Source of the DNA: Desulfosporosinus metallidurans | GTDB taxonomy: Bacteria > Bacillota > Desulfitobacteriia > Desulfitobacteriales > Desulfitobacteriaceae | Assembly: GCF_001936615.1 (NCBI RefSeq) | Contig: NZ_MLBF01000021.1 | Span: 1 to 64,000, forward strand | DNA: 64,000 bases | Reading direction: 5' to 3' | In this document: positions 1 through 8,442 of the stretch, piece by piece | How positions within the stretch are numbered: the stretch's first letter is position 1 | Layout: every line of letters begins with the position of its first letter | Translations under genes and position numbers: made by a program | Notes under the pieces: generated by a model | Told to the model about the DNA's origin: nothing | Databases searched by the model: none | What the model saw: only the letters and a program-made list of their open reading frames with translations

Positions 1-9
1 TCTTAGTTT

Positions 10-1488
10 TTATTTCTTCTTCACTCTCGGTTTCATTCCAGCGATTGCCCTGACAATATCCTTTTTGGACTCCATGTCGTACTGAGAAGTGATGGCGATC
101 TGTTCCATAATTGGGGAGCCGCCGCCATGATACGCACCGTACAACGTGGCGCCAGCGGAACCGGAGAGACCGAAGTCGATGAAGTTCATCCAAAACTTAA
201 TTTGTTCTTCAATGGGCATTTTTGGGTTCCGGTTCAGGTATTTCTCCAAAAGATTTTTGAGTTCGGGGTTAGTCAGGTCATTTTCATAAGGGAATGTGGC
301 AGGCATACCCCCTGCGATGTTGCACAGGATTTCTTGCTCATGGAACACGGCCTCACCGGTCAGGCACCTGCCCACGTTGGCATAAATAGAGTTCGGAATA
401 TAGCTGCCTGGGCCATACGGCACAACACCCAAACCGGGCATATAAACTTCAGGCTTGCTGAGGGCGGACGACGTATAGCCCGCTGCATAACCAAGTTCAC
501 CAGTCATGATTAGCTTGGAGAGCAATTCGCGAACATGTGGGGTCTTTTCAATACCATTAATTTCTGCTGCCAGTGCACCCATACCAATAACATAGTCGAG
601 CATAGCAGGCTTACAGCCTGAATAGGAATGACGATGAAACAAAGCAAAGAGCAGGGCTGCAACGCCACCATGCTGAGTCTCTCCACACAGAAACACACGT
701 TCCCAAGGGATGAAGCAATCATCAAAGATGACATAAGAGTCTGTGTAGCCGTATTCAATCCCCCTCGGATAAGTGTCACGCTTGCGATAATTGTGAAAGT
801 GGACAATTTGCTTGACCCCTTCATAGTCTGACGGAACTGCAAAGGCCAGTGCATAATCTTCCTCACCCTTTTGTAGGGCTCGATTCGGTACTACCAGGAT
901 CTCGTCAGAAATCGAGGCTTCCGAGATATGGACTTTGCAGCCGCGGACAACGATCCCATCGCTCCGTTCCTCCACCACGTGCACATACATATCAGGGTCA
1001 TCCTGCTCGGCTGGCCGCTTCAAACGCTCACCCTTAACATCGGTCTGCGCACAACTTACCACGAGATCTTCTCTCTGGAAACGTTCGAGCCACTTAAGCC
1101 AGTTGTCATGGTAGGCTGTCTTGGCTTTTGGAGACTTCTGAGCTTCGAAAGACACTGCGTGGATTGCATTGGAGGCGTCAATGCCCATACATCGTTGAAT
1201 GCACTGCCCAACCTTGTTCACTAAGAAACGAGTCATGTCTTGCTTCTTATGCAAGTCATCTGCATTTTGGTGAATGTGGTTAAAGCGGTTGATGGTTTCC
1301 CCAGTGATGTGAGACGTAGCTGTGCAAAGATCCTTACTGGCGGGGTCCCAGACCGCATCAAACGTTAAACCCATTACGTTAAGGGCACCTTCTTGAAGTG
1401 GATCTAACCTATCTATCATTCCACCATTAAAGTAGAGGTTCCTATTCATTTTACTTAACCCTTCGATATACTGAGCTCTTGTTCTCAT
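10..1488 (-). CDS. 4-hydroxybutyryl-CoA dehydratase-like flavo-Fe-S protein (divergent paralogue)
   Basis: A 492-residue member of the 4-hydroxyphenylacetate 3-hydroxylase / 4-hydroxybutyryl-CoA dehydratase superfamily. The four [4Fe-4S] ligands known from Clostridium aminobutyricum AbfD are visible as C96, C100, H285 and C292 (C-x3-C and H-x6-C), as are the active-site Tyr (Y289) and Lys (K293). Other catalytic positions differ from AbfD: E257 is D250, the HQTG loop reads HISE, and the Glu of the TESMHGAGSP motif is G451. It may therefore act on a different acyl-CoA. I start at the second in-frame ATG because AAGGAG lies 7 nt upstream of it and only 1 nt from the first. It follows a crotonase by 56 nt, probably in one sigma-54 operon. 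Family is certain, substrate is not. Confidence 0.85.
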   Translation of the reverse strand: MRTRAQYIEGLSKMNRNLYFNGGMIDRLDPLQEGALNVMGLTFDAVWDPASKDLCTATSHITGETINRFNHIHQNADDLHKKQDMTRFLVNKVGQCIQRCMGIDASNAIHAVSFEAQKSPKAKTAYHDNWLKWLERFQREDLVVSCAQTDVKGERLKRPAEQDDPDMYVHVVEERSDGIVVRGCKVHISEASISDEILVVPNRALQKGEEDYALAFAVPSDYEGVKQIVHFHNYRKRDTYPRGIEYGYTDSYVIFDDCFIPWERVFLCGETQHGGVAALLFALFHRHSYSGCKPAMLDYVIGMGALAAEINGIEKTPHVRELLSKLIMTGELGYAAGYTSSALSKPEVYMPGLGVVPYGPGSYIPNSIYANVGRCLTGEAVFHEQEILCNIAGGMPATFPYENDLTNPELKNLLEKYLNRNPKMPIEEQIKFWMNFIDFGLSGSAGATLYGAYHGGGSPIMEQIAITSQYDMESKKDIVRAIAGMKPRVKKK

Positions 1489-1544
1489 AGTCATTCTCCT
1501 TTTCCTTTAATCATTGTTATTGAACGTTATGCGTTTTCCGAACT

Positions 1545-2324
1545 CTAACGTCCCTGAAATTTAGCCGGACGTTTTTCAAGAAACGCTTTCATGCCTTCTT
1601 TTTGATCCTCAGTCGCAAATAGAAGACTGAAACATTTATGCTCATACTGCAGACCTGCTTCTAAATCCATCCTTAACCCCTCATTCACGGACGATTTGGC
1701 CATACGTAACGCTACTGCACCGCGGGCAGCAAAGCGTTTCGCCATTTTCTTAGCCTCATCAAATAACTGGTCTGCAGGCACCACTTTATTCACAAGACCT
1801 ATGCGCAAGGCCTCTTCCGCTTTAATAAAATCTCCACTAAAAATCAGTTCTTTTGCCCTACCAGAACCTATCAAACGAGGCAGACGTTGTGTTCCACCGG
1901 CGCCTGGCAAAATGCCCAGTTTAATTTCCGGCAACCCAAACTGGGCGTTGTCCGCGGCGATGCGTACATCTGCCACCAACGTCAGTTCACACCCACCACC
2001 TAGAGCATATCCGGCGATCGCAGCGATGACGGGCTTAGGCATGTTTTCAATCAGCTGGAAAGCCCGATGCGAGGGTTTATCGCTAGTTGTCACATCCACA
2101 GCGGTAGCAGAAGCCATCTGACCGATGTCCGCCCCTGCCGCAAATACTTTCTCACCACCCGTGATGATCACGACACGCACAGAAGGGTCAGCAGTTAAGG
2201 TTGAAGCAGCATCCGCCAACTCATTAAAGACTTGATCATTTAGGGCATTGAGTACCGCGGGACGATTAAGGGTGAGTATGGCTATTCCTTCTTCTATTTC
2301 TACAACAATTGTCTCATAAGCCAT
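1545..2324 (-). CDS. crt: Enoyl-CoA hydratase / 3-hydroxybutyryl-CoA dehydratase (crotonase)
   Basis: A 259-residue cytosolic crotonase that would hydrate crotonyl-CoA to 3-hydroxybutyryl-CoA. Both catalytic glutamates are present, in GGGCELTL and FGLPEIKLG, and the oxyanion-hole motif AGADI is intact. A longer reading frame runs upstream, but GGGAGG lies 9 nt before this ATG, and the length then equals that of the paralogue at 23458-24237 (259 residues, very similar throughout). It is the first gene after a -24/-12 promoter (2421-2434) and is followed by the AbfD-like gene. The pairing of crotonase with an AbfD-type dehydratase also existed ancestrally before abfD at 11972, where only a crotonase scar is left. 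Confidence 0.92.
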   Translation of the reverse strand: MAYETIVVEIEEGIAILTLNRPAVLNALNDQVFNELADAASTLTADPSVRVVIITGGEKVFAAGADIGQMASATAVDVTTSDKPSHRAFQLIENMPKPVIAAIAGYALGGGCELTLVADVRIAADNAQFGLPEIKLGILPGAGGTQRLPRLIGSGRAKELIFSGDFIKAEEALRIGLVNKVVPADQLFDEAKKMAKRFAARGAVALRMAKSSVNEGLRMDLEAGLQYEHKCFSLLFATEDQKEGMKAFLEKRPAKFQGR

Positions 2325-2420
2325 TTGTATAACCTCCCAATTTACATCAATTTTCTCCTCTGATAATCCAATTAACACTCCTTTTTTAATCTTCTGAATA
2401 CTACCTCATTCTCTTTATAA

Positions 2421-2434
2421 GCAAAAATCATGCC
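2421..2434 (-). promoter_or_regulatory. Sigma-54 (-24/-12) promoter of the crt/AbfD-like operon
   Basis: On the minus strand the sequence reads GGCATGATTTTTGC, with the GG and GC dinucleotides 10 nt apart as RpoN promoters require. The crotonase start lies about 97 nt downstream. The promoter sits between the regulator's terminator and the crotonase. Very similar elements occur at 24331 and 33940. Confidence 0.8.
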
Positions 2435-2444
2435 TAAATAAAAA

Positions 2445-2480
2445 AACCTCCCAAACTGGCTAATCAGCCAGCAGGAGGTT
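2445..2480 (-). terminator. Rho-independent terminator of the sigma-54 regulator gene
   Basis: AACCTCC/GGAGGTT outer arms and CTGGCT/AGCCAG inner arms form a long hairpin, followed on the minus strand by a run of T. It lies 90 nt after the regulator's stop. Recognisable copies of this hairpin occur at 12341-12372 and 33974-34009, in the same position between an upstream gene and a -24/-12 promoter. Confidence 0.85.
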
Positions 2481-2488
2481 ACTTAATA

Positions 2489-2506
2489 TGTATGGAATTA
2501 GATACA
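2489..2506. promoter_or_regulatory. Candidate upstream activator site (TGTAT-N8-ATACA)
   Basis: TGTATGGAATTAGATACA is an interrupted palindrome 55-85 nt upstream of the -24/-12 element. Related TGTAT-N7-ATACA sites occur at 12383 and 34019, also upstream of -24/-12 elements. It is a candidate binding site for the PAS-type activators encoded in this window. Confidence 0.55.
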
Positions 2507-2570
2507 ATCTCCGATTCCTTAACTGTATTGCAGTGCGTAATGCGTACAAGCGACCGATTATAATCCTCTA

Positions 2571-3968
2571 CTATTCTATACCATAGCGGCGTAACTTATC
2601 GTAAAATACTCGCCTAGAAAACCCCAATGCCTTCATAGCTTTAGTACGATTATTCTTATAAGTGACTAAGGCTGATAGGATGAGTTCCTTTTCCACGGAT
2701 GCGACAATCTCTTTTACAGCGTAAGGCTTATTTTTAATTTTATATTGATCTCTATTGGCGGGAATTATTTGAGCAGGCAAATGATAAATTTCAATGGTCA
2801 TGCCGCTACACACGATGCTTGCGTGTTCTAGTACATTTTGCAATTCTCGAATGTTCCCGGGCCAGTCATACTCCTGGAAAAACCTTACGACTTGGGGAGA
2901 CAGTGTCAACTCATGTCCAACTTCTCGAGCAAACTGATCAAGGAACGTTTTGGCGAGAGCTAAGAGGTCATCTTTGCGTTCACGTAATGGAGTTAGATTG
3001 AGAGGAACGATATTTAACCGGTAATACAAGTCACGCCGGAAGGTGCCTTTTTTGATCATACTTTCTAAGTCACGATTTGTGGCCGCGATCACCCGGATAT
3101 CAATTTTAATAGTCTTAGTACCACCTACACGTTCAAACTCTTTTTCTTGCAGCACGCGTAACAATTTAGCTTGCATTGTATAGCTCATATCACCAATTTC
3201 ATCCAAGAAAATTGTACCGCTATGGGCCAGCTCAAACTTACCGAGCTTGCCCCCCTTTTTAGCTCCCGTGAAAGCACCGTCCTCATACCCGAACAGTTCA
3301 CTCTCGATCAGATTTTCTGGGATGGCAGCACAATTCACCTTAATCAGAGGCATATCCTTACGACGGCTACTATTATGGACGGCCTTAGCCAATACTTCTT
3401 TACCAACACCACTTTCCCCACGAATCAATACTGTACTATCCGTTCGTGCTACCTTAGCTGCCAACACCAAGGTCTCTTTCAGGTTACTGTTTTGTCCCAC
3501 ATATTCCTTGAAGGAAAGAGGCAGTTGTTCCCATTGCTCTAACTGCTCTTTTAAATAATCCGCTACCCCCTTTGTTTGCTGCAACTCGCGGTTTAATTCA
3601 ACCACTTCAGTTATATTTTTGAACGTAGAAACACATCCAATAATGCTTTCCCCATTATATAAAGGAAAAGAATTCCCTACCACATCGATTCCTAAAGAAT
3701 CCAAATAATCTTTACCGCTAGATGGCTTACCCGTTCGCAATATTTCAATTGCCGCGGCTTTAGGTTCGATTTTATCCAGTCTTCGCCCTAAAACTTTTGC
3801 TACGGGCACCCCTAAAATCTTCGCATAGGCCTCGTTAGCATAAACAATGGTCGTATCGGAATCAATAACAAGTACCACATCGTGAATGTTGTCCAAAATT
3901 TGGAATAACAGTTCTCTATCCCATTGCGGAAAATCGCTGGTTGTGACTGCATGGGCTCCGGCACTCAT
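2571..3968 (-). CDS. PAS-domain sigma-54-dependent transcriptional activator (copy A)
   Basis: A 465-residue enhancer-binding protein. An N-terminal PAS domain (about 20-125) and a short coiled coil (about 125-150) precede an AAA+ domain with Walker A GESGVGKE, the sigma-54 contact loop GAFTGA and Walker [10 protein letters not shown]. It ends in a Fis-type helix-turn-helix ([19 protein letters not shown]). The PAS domain suggests direct sensing of a small ligand, perhaps an acyl-CoA or acid; this is inference. It is highly similar to the regulator at 24701-26104 and to the relic at 34108-34600. Its stop is followed by a terminator and then the -24/-12 promoter of the crotonase/AbfD-like operon, its probable target. 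Confidence 0.93.
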   Translation of the reverse strand: MSAGAHAVTTSDFPQWDRELLFQILDNIHDVVLVIDSDTTIVYANEAYAKILGVPVAKVLGRRLDKIEPKAAAIEILRTGKPSSGKDYLDSLGIDVVGNSFPLYNGESIIGCVSTFKNITEVVELNRELQQTKGVADYLKEQLEQWEQLPLSFKEYVGQNSNLKETLVLAAKVARTDSTVLIRGESGVGKEVLAKAVHNSSRRKDMPLIKVNCAAIPENLIESELFGYEDGAFTGAKKGGKLGKFELAHSGTIFLDEIGDMSYTMQAKLLRVLQEKEFERVGGTKTIKIDIRVIAATNRDLESMIKKGTFRRDLYYRLNIVPLNLTPLRERKDDLLALAKTFLDQFAREVGHELTLSPQVVRFFQEYDWPGNIRELQNVLEHASIVCSGMTIEIYHLPAQIIPANRDQYKIKNKPYAVKEIVASVEKELILSALVTYKNNRTKAMKALGFSRRVFYDKLRRYGIE

Positions 3969-4004
3969 GTTTATCCCCCATTTTTTATTGCTTTATTTAT
4001 CATC

Positions 4005-4034
4005 ATTATATAGGAGTAAGGTAATTGAAGTAAA
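4005..4034 (-). promoter_or_regulatory. Probable housekeeping promoter of regulator A
   Basis: On the minus strand TTTACT and TATAAT are separated by 18 nt, ending about 37 nt before the regulator's ATG. The activator gene therefore seems to be expressed from a sigma-A promoter, as is usual for enhancer-binding proteins. No -24/-12 element was seen here. Confidence 0.5.
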
Positions 4035-4080
4035 GTTTAATTCTACAAATTATTTAAACATTCCCAATATTATATTAAAT

Positions 4081-4134
4081 GCCCCTTAGACACAAAAAAT
4101 ACCTTGTCAAAGGTATTTTTTGTGTCTAAGGGGC
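4081..4134. repeat. Perfect 25-bp inverted repeat with 4-nt loop
   Basis: The arms at 4081-4105 and 4110-4134 are exact reverse complements, beginning GCCCCTTAGACAC, around the loop GTCA. No T-run follows on either strand, so a simple terminator is not the best reading. A palindromic mobile remnant or a structured RNA element is possible. Confidence 0.8.
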
Positions 4135-4437
4135 ATTGCCCTACCCTTGCAAAATAGCAAAGTTAAGTGTTTCCTTAATCGCCAAACAATCTACGAGGGT
4201 TTTTAAGTAGAAGTGGGAATCTTAGTGCCGGTTAGCCATCGGATAAAAGCCTTCGCAATACTTTGCCCGCTCCTTTGGGTCAATAATCTAAATAACCGTC
4301 CCGTAAAGTGGGATACCTTGAGTTCCCCACTTTACGGCAGTCGAAGGCATTAAGGTATGACTTTCGCTGAGGTACCAAATTTTTTTATTCTATCTATTAT
4401 GAATTCTCTGATTTTTAAGGATATAGTCATTTGCAGC
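4135..4437. other. Non-coding gap with a second inverted repeat
   Basis: About 300 nt between the acyl-CoA ligase stop and the inverted repeat at 4081-4134. The only clear structure is a 12-bp inverted repeat CCGTAAAGTGGG / CCCACTTTACGG at 4301-4312 and 4326-4337. There is no plausible reading frame and no recognised RNA family. Its look is that of decayed insertion-sequence ends, which is a weak inference. Confidence 0.5.
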
Positions 4438-6090
4438 TTAAACGGATTCCGTAGTGGCTGCCGTTTGAAGTTTTGCTTTTTCCTCTTCTACCAACTTACG
4501 GCGTAAGACTTTGCCAACAATCGTCCTCGGCAATTCATCTCTGAACTCCACGTGACGGGGAACTTTAAACGCAGCCATCCTAGTCTTGCAAAAAGCAATG
4601 AATTCTTGCTCGCTGGCTTCCGTATTGGGCTGTAATACAATATAGGCCTTCACTGTTTCTCCACGATAGAGATCTGGTACCCCTGCTACCACTACCTCTT
4701 TAACCTTGTGGTGTTCATACAGCACTTCCTCAATATCACGTGGATAGATATTAAACCCACCTGCAATGATGATGTCTTTCTTGCGGTCGATAATAAAACA
4801 GAAACCATCTTCGTCCATTCTGGCAATATCGCCCGTGTGCAACCAGCCGTTGCGCATGGTTTCAGCCGTCTCTAGTGGTTTCTTCCAATACCCCTTCATC
4901 ACCTGAGGTCCTCGGACACATAATTCCCCTATTTCGCCCACGGGAATTTCCCGGTCGCCCGTCTCCAAATCCATGATTACGTAATCTGTGTCAGGGAGCG
5001 GTAATCCGATGGAACCAGCGAGCGTAGGACGATCAAGCGGGTTGCAATGTGTTACAGGGGAAGCTTCAGACAAACCATATCCCTCGACTAAATTTCCTTC
5101 GCCATGCGTCACTTCAAGGAATTTTTGAGCTACTTCTAGGGGCAACGGAGCTGAACCACTCGTACAGGATTTGATTGCAACTAAGCTCTCACGATATTCT
5201 GCAATCCGAGGATGACTGTTAATTGCCATAAACATGGTTGGTGCGCCTGGGAAGAACGTCGGCTTATGGACGCGAATGGTTTCCAATACTTGATCTACGT
5301 CAAAGCGCGGCAAAATGATTTGCGTAGCACCAAGAGCCACCGCATAATTAAGGCAGTCGGTCATCCCATAGACGTGAAATACCGGTAAAATCGTTAAAAT
5401 TCGTTCATTCCCATACTCCTTGTTTGGGTCCCATTCCTGAACTTGGAGGGTATTGGCGAGCAGATTATAGTGCGTGAGCATAACCCCTTTAGATACTCCG
5501 GTCGTACCACCCGTGTACTGCAAGACGGCAAGGTCTTCGATGGGATTAATGGCGGCGTCGGGATAAACAGGATCATGTTTGATGAGGTCATCATATGAAT
5601 ACATGCCTTGTGCCGGCTCGACTGCTGCCAAGAAGTTAAACACAACCACCCGTTTCAAGGACGTTTCTTCTAATATATGCTTTACCCTAGGATACATCAT
5701 TTCCAAGACAATGATTGTCGTTGCACCGGAATCGTTCATTTGGTACGCAATTTCTCGTTCAATATACATGGGGTTAGTTTGCACAACAATCGCGCCTAAT
5801 TTGAGCAGAGCGTAGAAAGAAATTTCCCATTGTGGGCAATTCGGGCCCATCAGCCCAACACGGTCCCCTTTTACAACCCCTATATCCGCTAAAGCACCGG
5901 CAAAACGGTTAACCTGATCCCCGAACTGCCTATAAGTAACCGTTTGGTCTCCAAAAATCATCGCATGTGTATCCGGCATCTTTGTCACTGTCTCATCAAG
6001 CATTTGCCCAAGTGTCTTATAGGGATAATCAATGTGGTACCTGACATTGGCAGGGTAGCTTTTCACCCATTGTTTCTCGTTTTCGGTCAT
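4438..6090 (-). CDS. Acyl-CoA synthetase (AMP-forming, long/medium-chain type)
   Basis: A 550-residue ANL-superfamily adenylating enzyme that would activate a free carboxylic acid to its CoA thioester with ATP. Visible motifs are the P-loop-like YTGGTTGVSKG (about 203-213), the A7/A8 region GWLHTGD ... DRKKDIIIAGGFNIYPRDIEE, and the catalytic C-terminal lysine in PRTIVGKVLRRKL. AAAGGAGG lies 11 nt before the ATG. It follows the MaoC genes on the same strand, but a 349-nt gap with strong hairpins separates them, so it may be transcribed independently. Substrate chain length cannot be read from sequence; context suggests a short or medium acid of the surrounding pathway. Confidence 0.92.
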   Translation of the reverse strand: MTENEKQWVKSYPANVRYHIDYPYKTLGQMLDETVTKMPDTHAMIFGDQTVTYRQFGDQVNRFAGALADIGVVKGDRVGLMGPNCPQWEISFYALLKLGAIVVQTNPMYIEREIAYQMNDSGATTIIVLEMMYPRVKHILEETSLKRVVVFNFLAAVEPAQGMYSYDDLIKHDPVYPDAAINPIEDLAVLQYTGGTTGVSKGVMLTHYNLLANTLQVQEWDPNKEYGNERILTILPVFHVYGMTDCLNYAVALGATQIILPRFDVDQVLETIRVHKPTFFPGAPTMFMAINSHPRIAEYRESLVAIKSCTSGSAPLPLEVAQKFLEVTHGEGNLVEGYGLSEASPVTHCNPLDRPTLAGSIGLPLPDTDYVIMDLETGDREIPVGEIGELCVRGPQVMKGYWKKPLETAETMRNGWLHTGDIARMDEDGFCFIIDRKKDIIIAGGFNIYPRDIEEVLYEHHKVKEVVVAGVPDLYRGETVKAYIVLQPNTEASEQEFIAFCKTRMAAFKVPRHVEFRDELPRTIVGKVLRRKLVEEEKAKLQTAATTESV

Positions 6091-6439
6091 CGTCTATCAT
6101 CCTCCTTTATACCATCCACAACCCCAATACTAAAGACTTACTTTAACTACTTATGCAATATTCGTAAACTTCTTACTTTATATAATATTCTGAAATTTAT
6201 GAGCAGTTTCCTGTGTTTCTTTTGTAATAATTATGCAAGTGTTAACCGTAAGATTACTACCCTCCTTAATCTAAAACTTGACTTTATCCATCGTAAGACT
6301 CCCACTTCTTCAAGTGGGAGTGGGCCCCCGTACTCTGCATCGGTGGGGAGTAGACTCCCCCACCGATGTCTCGATGTTCGACTTTACTTGAACGAGTTTA
6401 CTAATGGGGATTGATCCTGGAAAACCTAACTAGACAAGT
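6091..6439. other. Non-coding gap with two strong hairpins, IS200/IS605-like end
   Basis: No gene is seen. Two hairpins lie close together. One has 10-bp perfect arms ACTCCCACTT/AAGTGGGAGT (6298-6321) and the other has CATCGGTGGGG/CCCCACCGATG arms (6338-6368). Paired imperfect stem-loops of this kind are typical of IS200/IS605 (TnpB-type) ends. No transposase or TnpB reading frame is present, so this would be a solo end or a small palindromic element. Confidence 0.45.
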
Positions 6440-6844
6440 TTAGCGTTTAATCGTTATGTGGGCCATACCCGATAAAACTCTCTCTGCCTTCTCGTTACAG
6501 GACTCTAAGTCACAAACTAAAGTGTTTTCTGAGCGAACTCTGATAGTACCTGAACACGTGATCTTATCACCAGGACGAACGATCTGTTCGAAGCGCACAT
6601 TAAGTTTAGCGATCACACCCTCTTGACCGATCCAGTCAGTGAGCATTGCTGCCATTTGAGCCATCGTCAACATGCCGTGAACTATCACTCCCCCTAGACC
6701 AACTTGACGTGCATAATCATCGTCTAGGTGAATTGGATTGAAATCTCCTGAAGCCTCGGCGTACTGACGAACTTGCATGTAAGTCGGTTCCCATTTACGA
6801 CCAGGAAGACGCTCAGTAACCTGATAATCAAGCAGACTCTTCAT
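6440..6844 (-). CDS. MaoC-family (R)-hydratase, hot-dog fold
   Basis: A 134-residue MaoC-like dehydratase. The hydratase-2 motif is visible as the Asp/His pair in DFNPIHLDDDYA (about 34-45), followed by GVIVHGM. It would hydrate or dehydrate a 2-enoyl-CoA / (R)-3-hydroxyacyl-CoA. Its ATG overlaps the stop of the preceding MaoC-N-like gene by 4 nt, so the two are translationally coupled. Together they correspond to the two halves of a double-hot-dog hydratase and probably form a heterodimer. They close the sigma-54 operon that starts with the PHP gene. Confidence 0.88.
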   Translation of the reverse strand: MKSLLDYQVTERLPGRKWEPTYMQVRQYAEASGDFNPIHLDDDYARQVGLGGVIVHGMLTMAQMAAMLTDWIGQEGVIAKLNVRFEQIVRPGDKITCSGTIRVRSENTLVCDLESCNEKAERVLSGMAHITIKR

Positions 6845-7239
6845 TTGTCTTCCCCCTTTTTTGGGGCGATTACGACGGAACTACTAGTAAACACTAATTC
6901 ACCGGCTAAATCACAACCAGTGGTTTCAACCACCACAAAAGTCATTGTTCCCAGTTTACCGCTGCGTTCATAGACATCCCTAATGCACCTCTTATAAGTA
7001 AGGCTATCCCCCACACAGAGCGGGCGATGATATGTTATTTTCTGCTCTCCGTGAATCATACCGGGAATGGACAATTCAACTCCAGGAATGTTTGCCTGAA
7101 TCAACGTTCCTACAAATGTCGCAGGCACCCGGTCGTCGAACCGAACCCCTATAGCCTCGGCAAATCTACGCACTTCTTCAAGTTTAATTTTTAATACAAC
7201 AGGCTCACTCTCTCGACCAATTAATTCTTTCCCAATCAT
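6841..7239 (-). CDS. MaoC N-terminal-domain-like (FAS1-type dehydratase half) protein
   Basis: A 132-residue hot-dog protein of the MaoC_dehydrat_N type, usually the non-catalytic partner that forms the acyl-binding tunnel. The motif GMIHGEQKITYHRPL at about 62-76 is typical of this half. It overlaps the catalytic MaoC gene by 4 nt. GAGGAGGG precedes the ATG at good distance. A degenerate copy of its C-terminal half lies at 28582-28860, nearly identical over the GMIHGEQKITYHR block, showing that this gene was once duplicated. Confidence 0.85.
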   Translation of the reverse strand: MIGKELIGRESEPVVLKIKLEEVRRFAEAIGVRFDDRVPATFVGTLIQANIPGVELSIPGMIHGEQKITYHRPLCVGDSLTYKRCIRDVYERSGKLGTMTFVVVETTGCDLAGELVFTSSSVVIAPKKGEDK

Positions 7240-7277
7240 ACACTCCGCCCTCCTCTTTCTGTGATCGATCCTACTTT

Positions 7278-7475
7278 TCAGAGACCCATCTTCTGTTTTA
7301 GATCACCTAGTTTTGTCTGCACTACTTCTAATCCAGGATCGAGAACATTGGCTACCATATACTCGTTTAAAGCTTCATGCAGGTAGCCAGCACGTTCCTT
7401 CAGAATACCCTCCCCTAAATGCCTCATAGCTAAGCTTTCATGATCCAGATCATCCTCGTTATGTCCAATGTGCAC
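7278..7475 (-). CDS. Small TPR-like helical protein
   Basis: 65 residues from a GTG start. A longer frame reaches 7514, but a full AAGGAGG stands 6 nt before this GTG, and the GTG lies 2 nt after the preceding stop, so I take GTG as the start. The middle reads like one tetratricopeptide unit (GEGILKERAGYLHEALNEY ... DPG) and the rest is helical and charged. No catalytic motif is seen. Tight packing within the operon suggests a scaffold or chaperone role for the Fe-S or MaoC proteins; this is inference. Confidence 0.7.
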   Translation of the reverse strand: MHIGHNEDDLDHESLAMRHLGEGILKERAGYLHEALNEYMVANVLDPGLEVVQTKLGDLKQKMGL

Positions 7476-7477
7476 GA

Positions 7478-8080
7478 TTAGCCTCCTTGTATCAGTCGGA
7501 AAGAAAGTTCGCATAACCCACTACTGTCTGCATCTTTACTGTAGGTCATTTGCAAATTGGTTCCCGCCTTTTCTGCTGCTTCCTGATTAGCGGCCAAACA
7601 GAATGCCTGACAATTGTTGAGTCCTTTTTCAGCGAACATCTTACCAAGGCTGCAGTTAAAACTGCGAACTTTTAATGCCTTGGTCGTCGCTTCCGTGACA
7701 GTCCATGCATCCCGCGGGCGTAGAGTTAAAATGCCGAGTTCAACATACCGTTCAAAGACATGGGGAAACCGAATCCCGGTTTGCTGGGCCACGCGTTCTA
7801 TCATGTCAGCCGTTCGATCTCGGTAGGCGTCGGAATCAGCTTTCCTTATCAAAAGGCTCATAAACGTCTTTCCCTGTTTTGCTAAAAAATCCTCGCTGGT
7901 TTCTCCAGCAGGGTTAATCAGACCTTCAAGCGGGAATTCTTTGTTGACAGCATAAATTAATTCTTTGGGTAGATCATAGGCATAATCCTGTCCGGGATTT
8001 ATCTTCAAACGACGTTCAGCCGCCACCTCAGTACTCGGGTTGCCTTTGACTTTTTGCAAGACCTTAAAATCCAAAGCCAT
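7478..8080 (-). CDS. Uncharacterised protein, possibly ATC-hydrolase/V4R-like C-terminal domain
   Basis: 200 residues, soluble, with no signal peptide. The C-terminal quarter carries four cysteines in the pattern C-x(6)-FAEKG-x(4)-C-x(3)-C ... GLCELSFR. This resembles the end of L-2-amino-thiazoline-4-carboxylic acid hydrolase-like and V4R-type domains, in which such cysteines bind metal or substrate. The N-terminal half is helical and not recognised. AAGGGGAG precedes the ATG. It lies between the ferredoxin and the TPR-like gene in the sigma-54 operon. The family assignment is weak. Confidence 0.6.
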   Translation of the reverse strand: MALDFKVLQKVKGNPSTEVAAERRLKINPGQDYAYDLPKELIYAVNKEFPLEGLINPAGETSEDFLAKQGKTFMSLLIRKADSDAYRDRTADMIERVAQQTGIRFPHVFERYVELGILTLRPRDAWTVTEATTKALKVRSFNCSLGKMFAEKGLNNCQAFCLAANQEAAEKAGTNLQMTYSKDADSSGLCELSFRLIQGG

Positions 8081-8127
8081 ACTTAACTCCCCTTTGTTTT
8101 AATAATTGTCCAAGTATCGTTTATTTA

Positions 8128-8430
8128 CTAAGAATTGCGCTCTCTTAATTGGGCCGCCCTTTCTTCTCTAAACTTCTGGGCCAACTCCTCGCGTGGTACG
8201 AAATTAAGTTGAATCGCGCCATTAGGACAAACTTTAACACAGTCGCCACAACCGGAACACTTATCGAAATAGCGTCCTACAATTCGATATTCACTAGGAT
8301 CGCTCTCTCGTCCTTTCCAGACCTTCGTTGGTCCGCACACGAAAACGACCGATGGACACACACTTAAACACTTGCGACAGCTCAAGGGATCATTACATAG
8401 ATCATAGTCAAAGCCAATTTGAGCAATCAT
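8128..8430 (-). CDS. 2[4Fe-4S] ferredoxin-like protein
   Basis: A 100-residue electron carrier. One cluster motif is canonical (CSGCGDCVKVCP, about 59-70). The other is C-x5-CRKCLSVCP near residues 12-26, with a wider first spacing and about 30 residues inserted between the motifs. It has a charged helical C-terminal tail (EELAQKFREERAAQLRERN). AGGGGGG precedes the ATG. The stop of the upstream Fe-S protein is only 12 nt away, so the two are likely partners passing electrons to or from an acyl-CoA or hydratase step in the operon. Confidence 0.85.
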   Translation of the reverse strand: MIAQIGFDYDLCNDPLSCRKCLSVCPSVVFVCGPTKVWKGRESDPSEYRIVGRYFDKCSGCGDCVKVCPNGAIQLNFVPREELAQKFREERAAQLRERNS

Positions 8431-8442
8431 TTGGTTCCCCCC

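Noticed and set aside
4301..4337. CCGTAAA motif resembling the purine riboswitch L3 loop
   Set aside because: It is part of a simple 12-bp inverted repeat. The GACTATG segment and the other conserved aptamer elements are missing.
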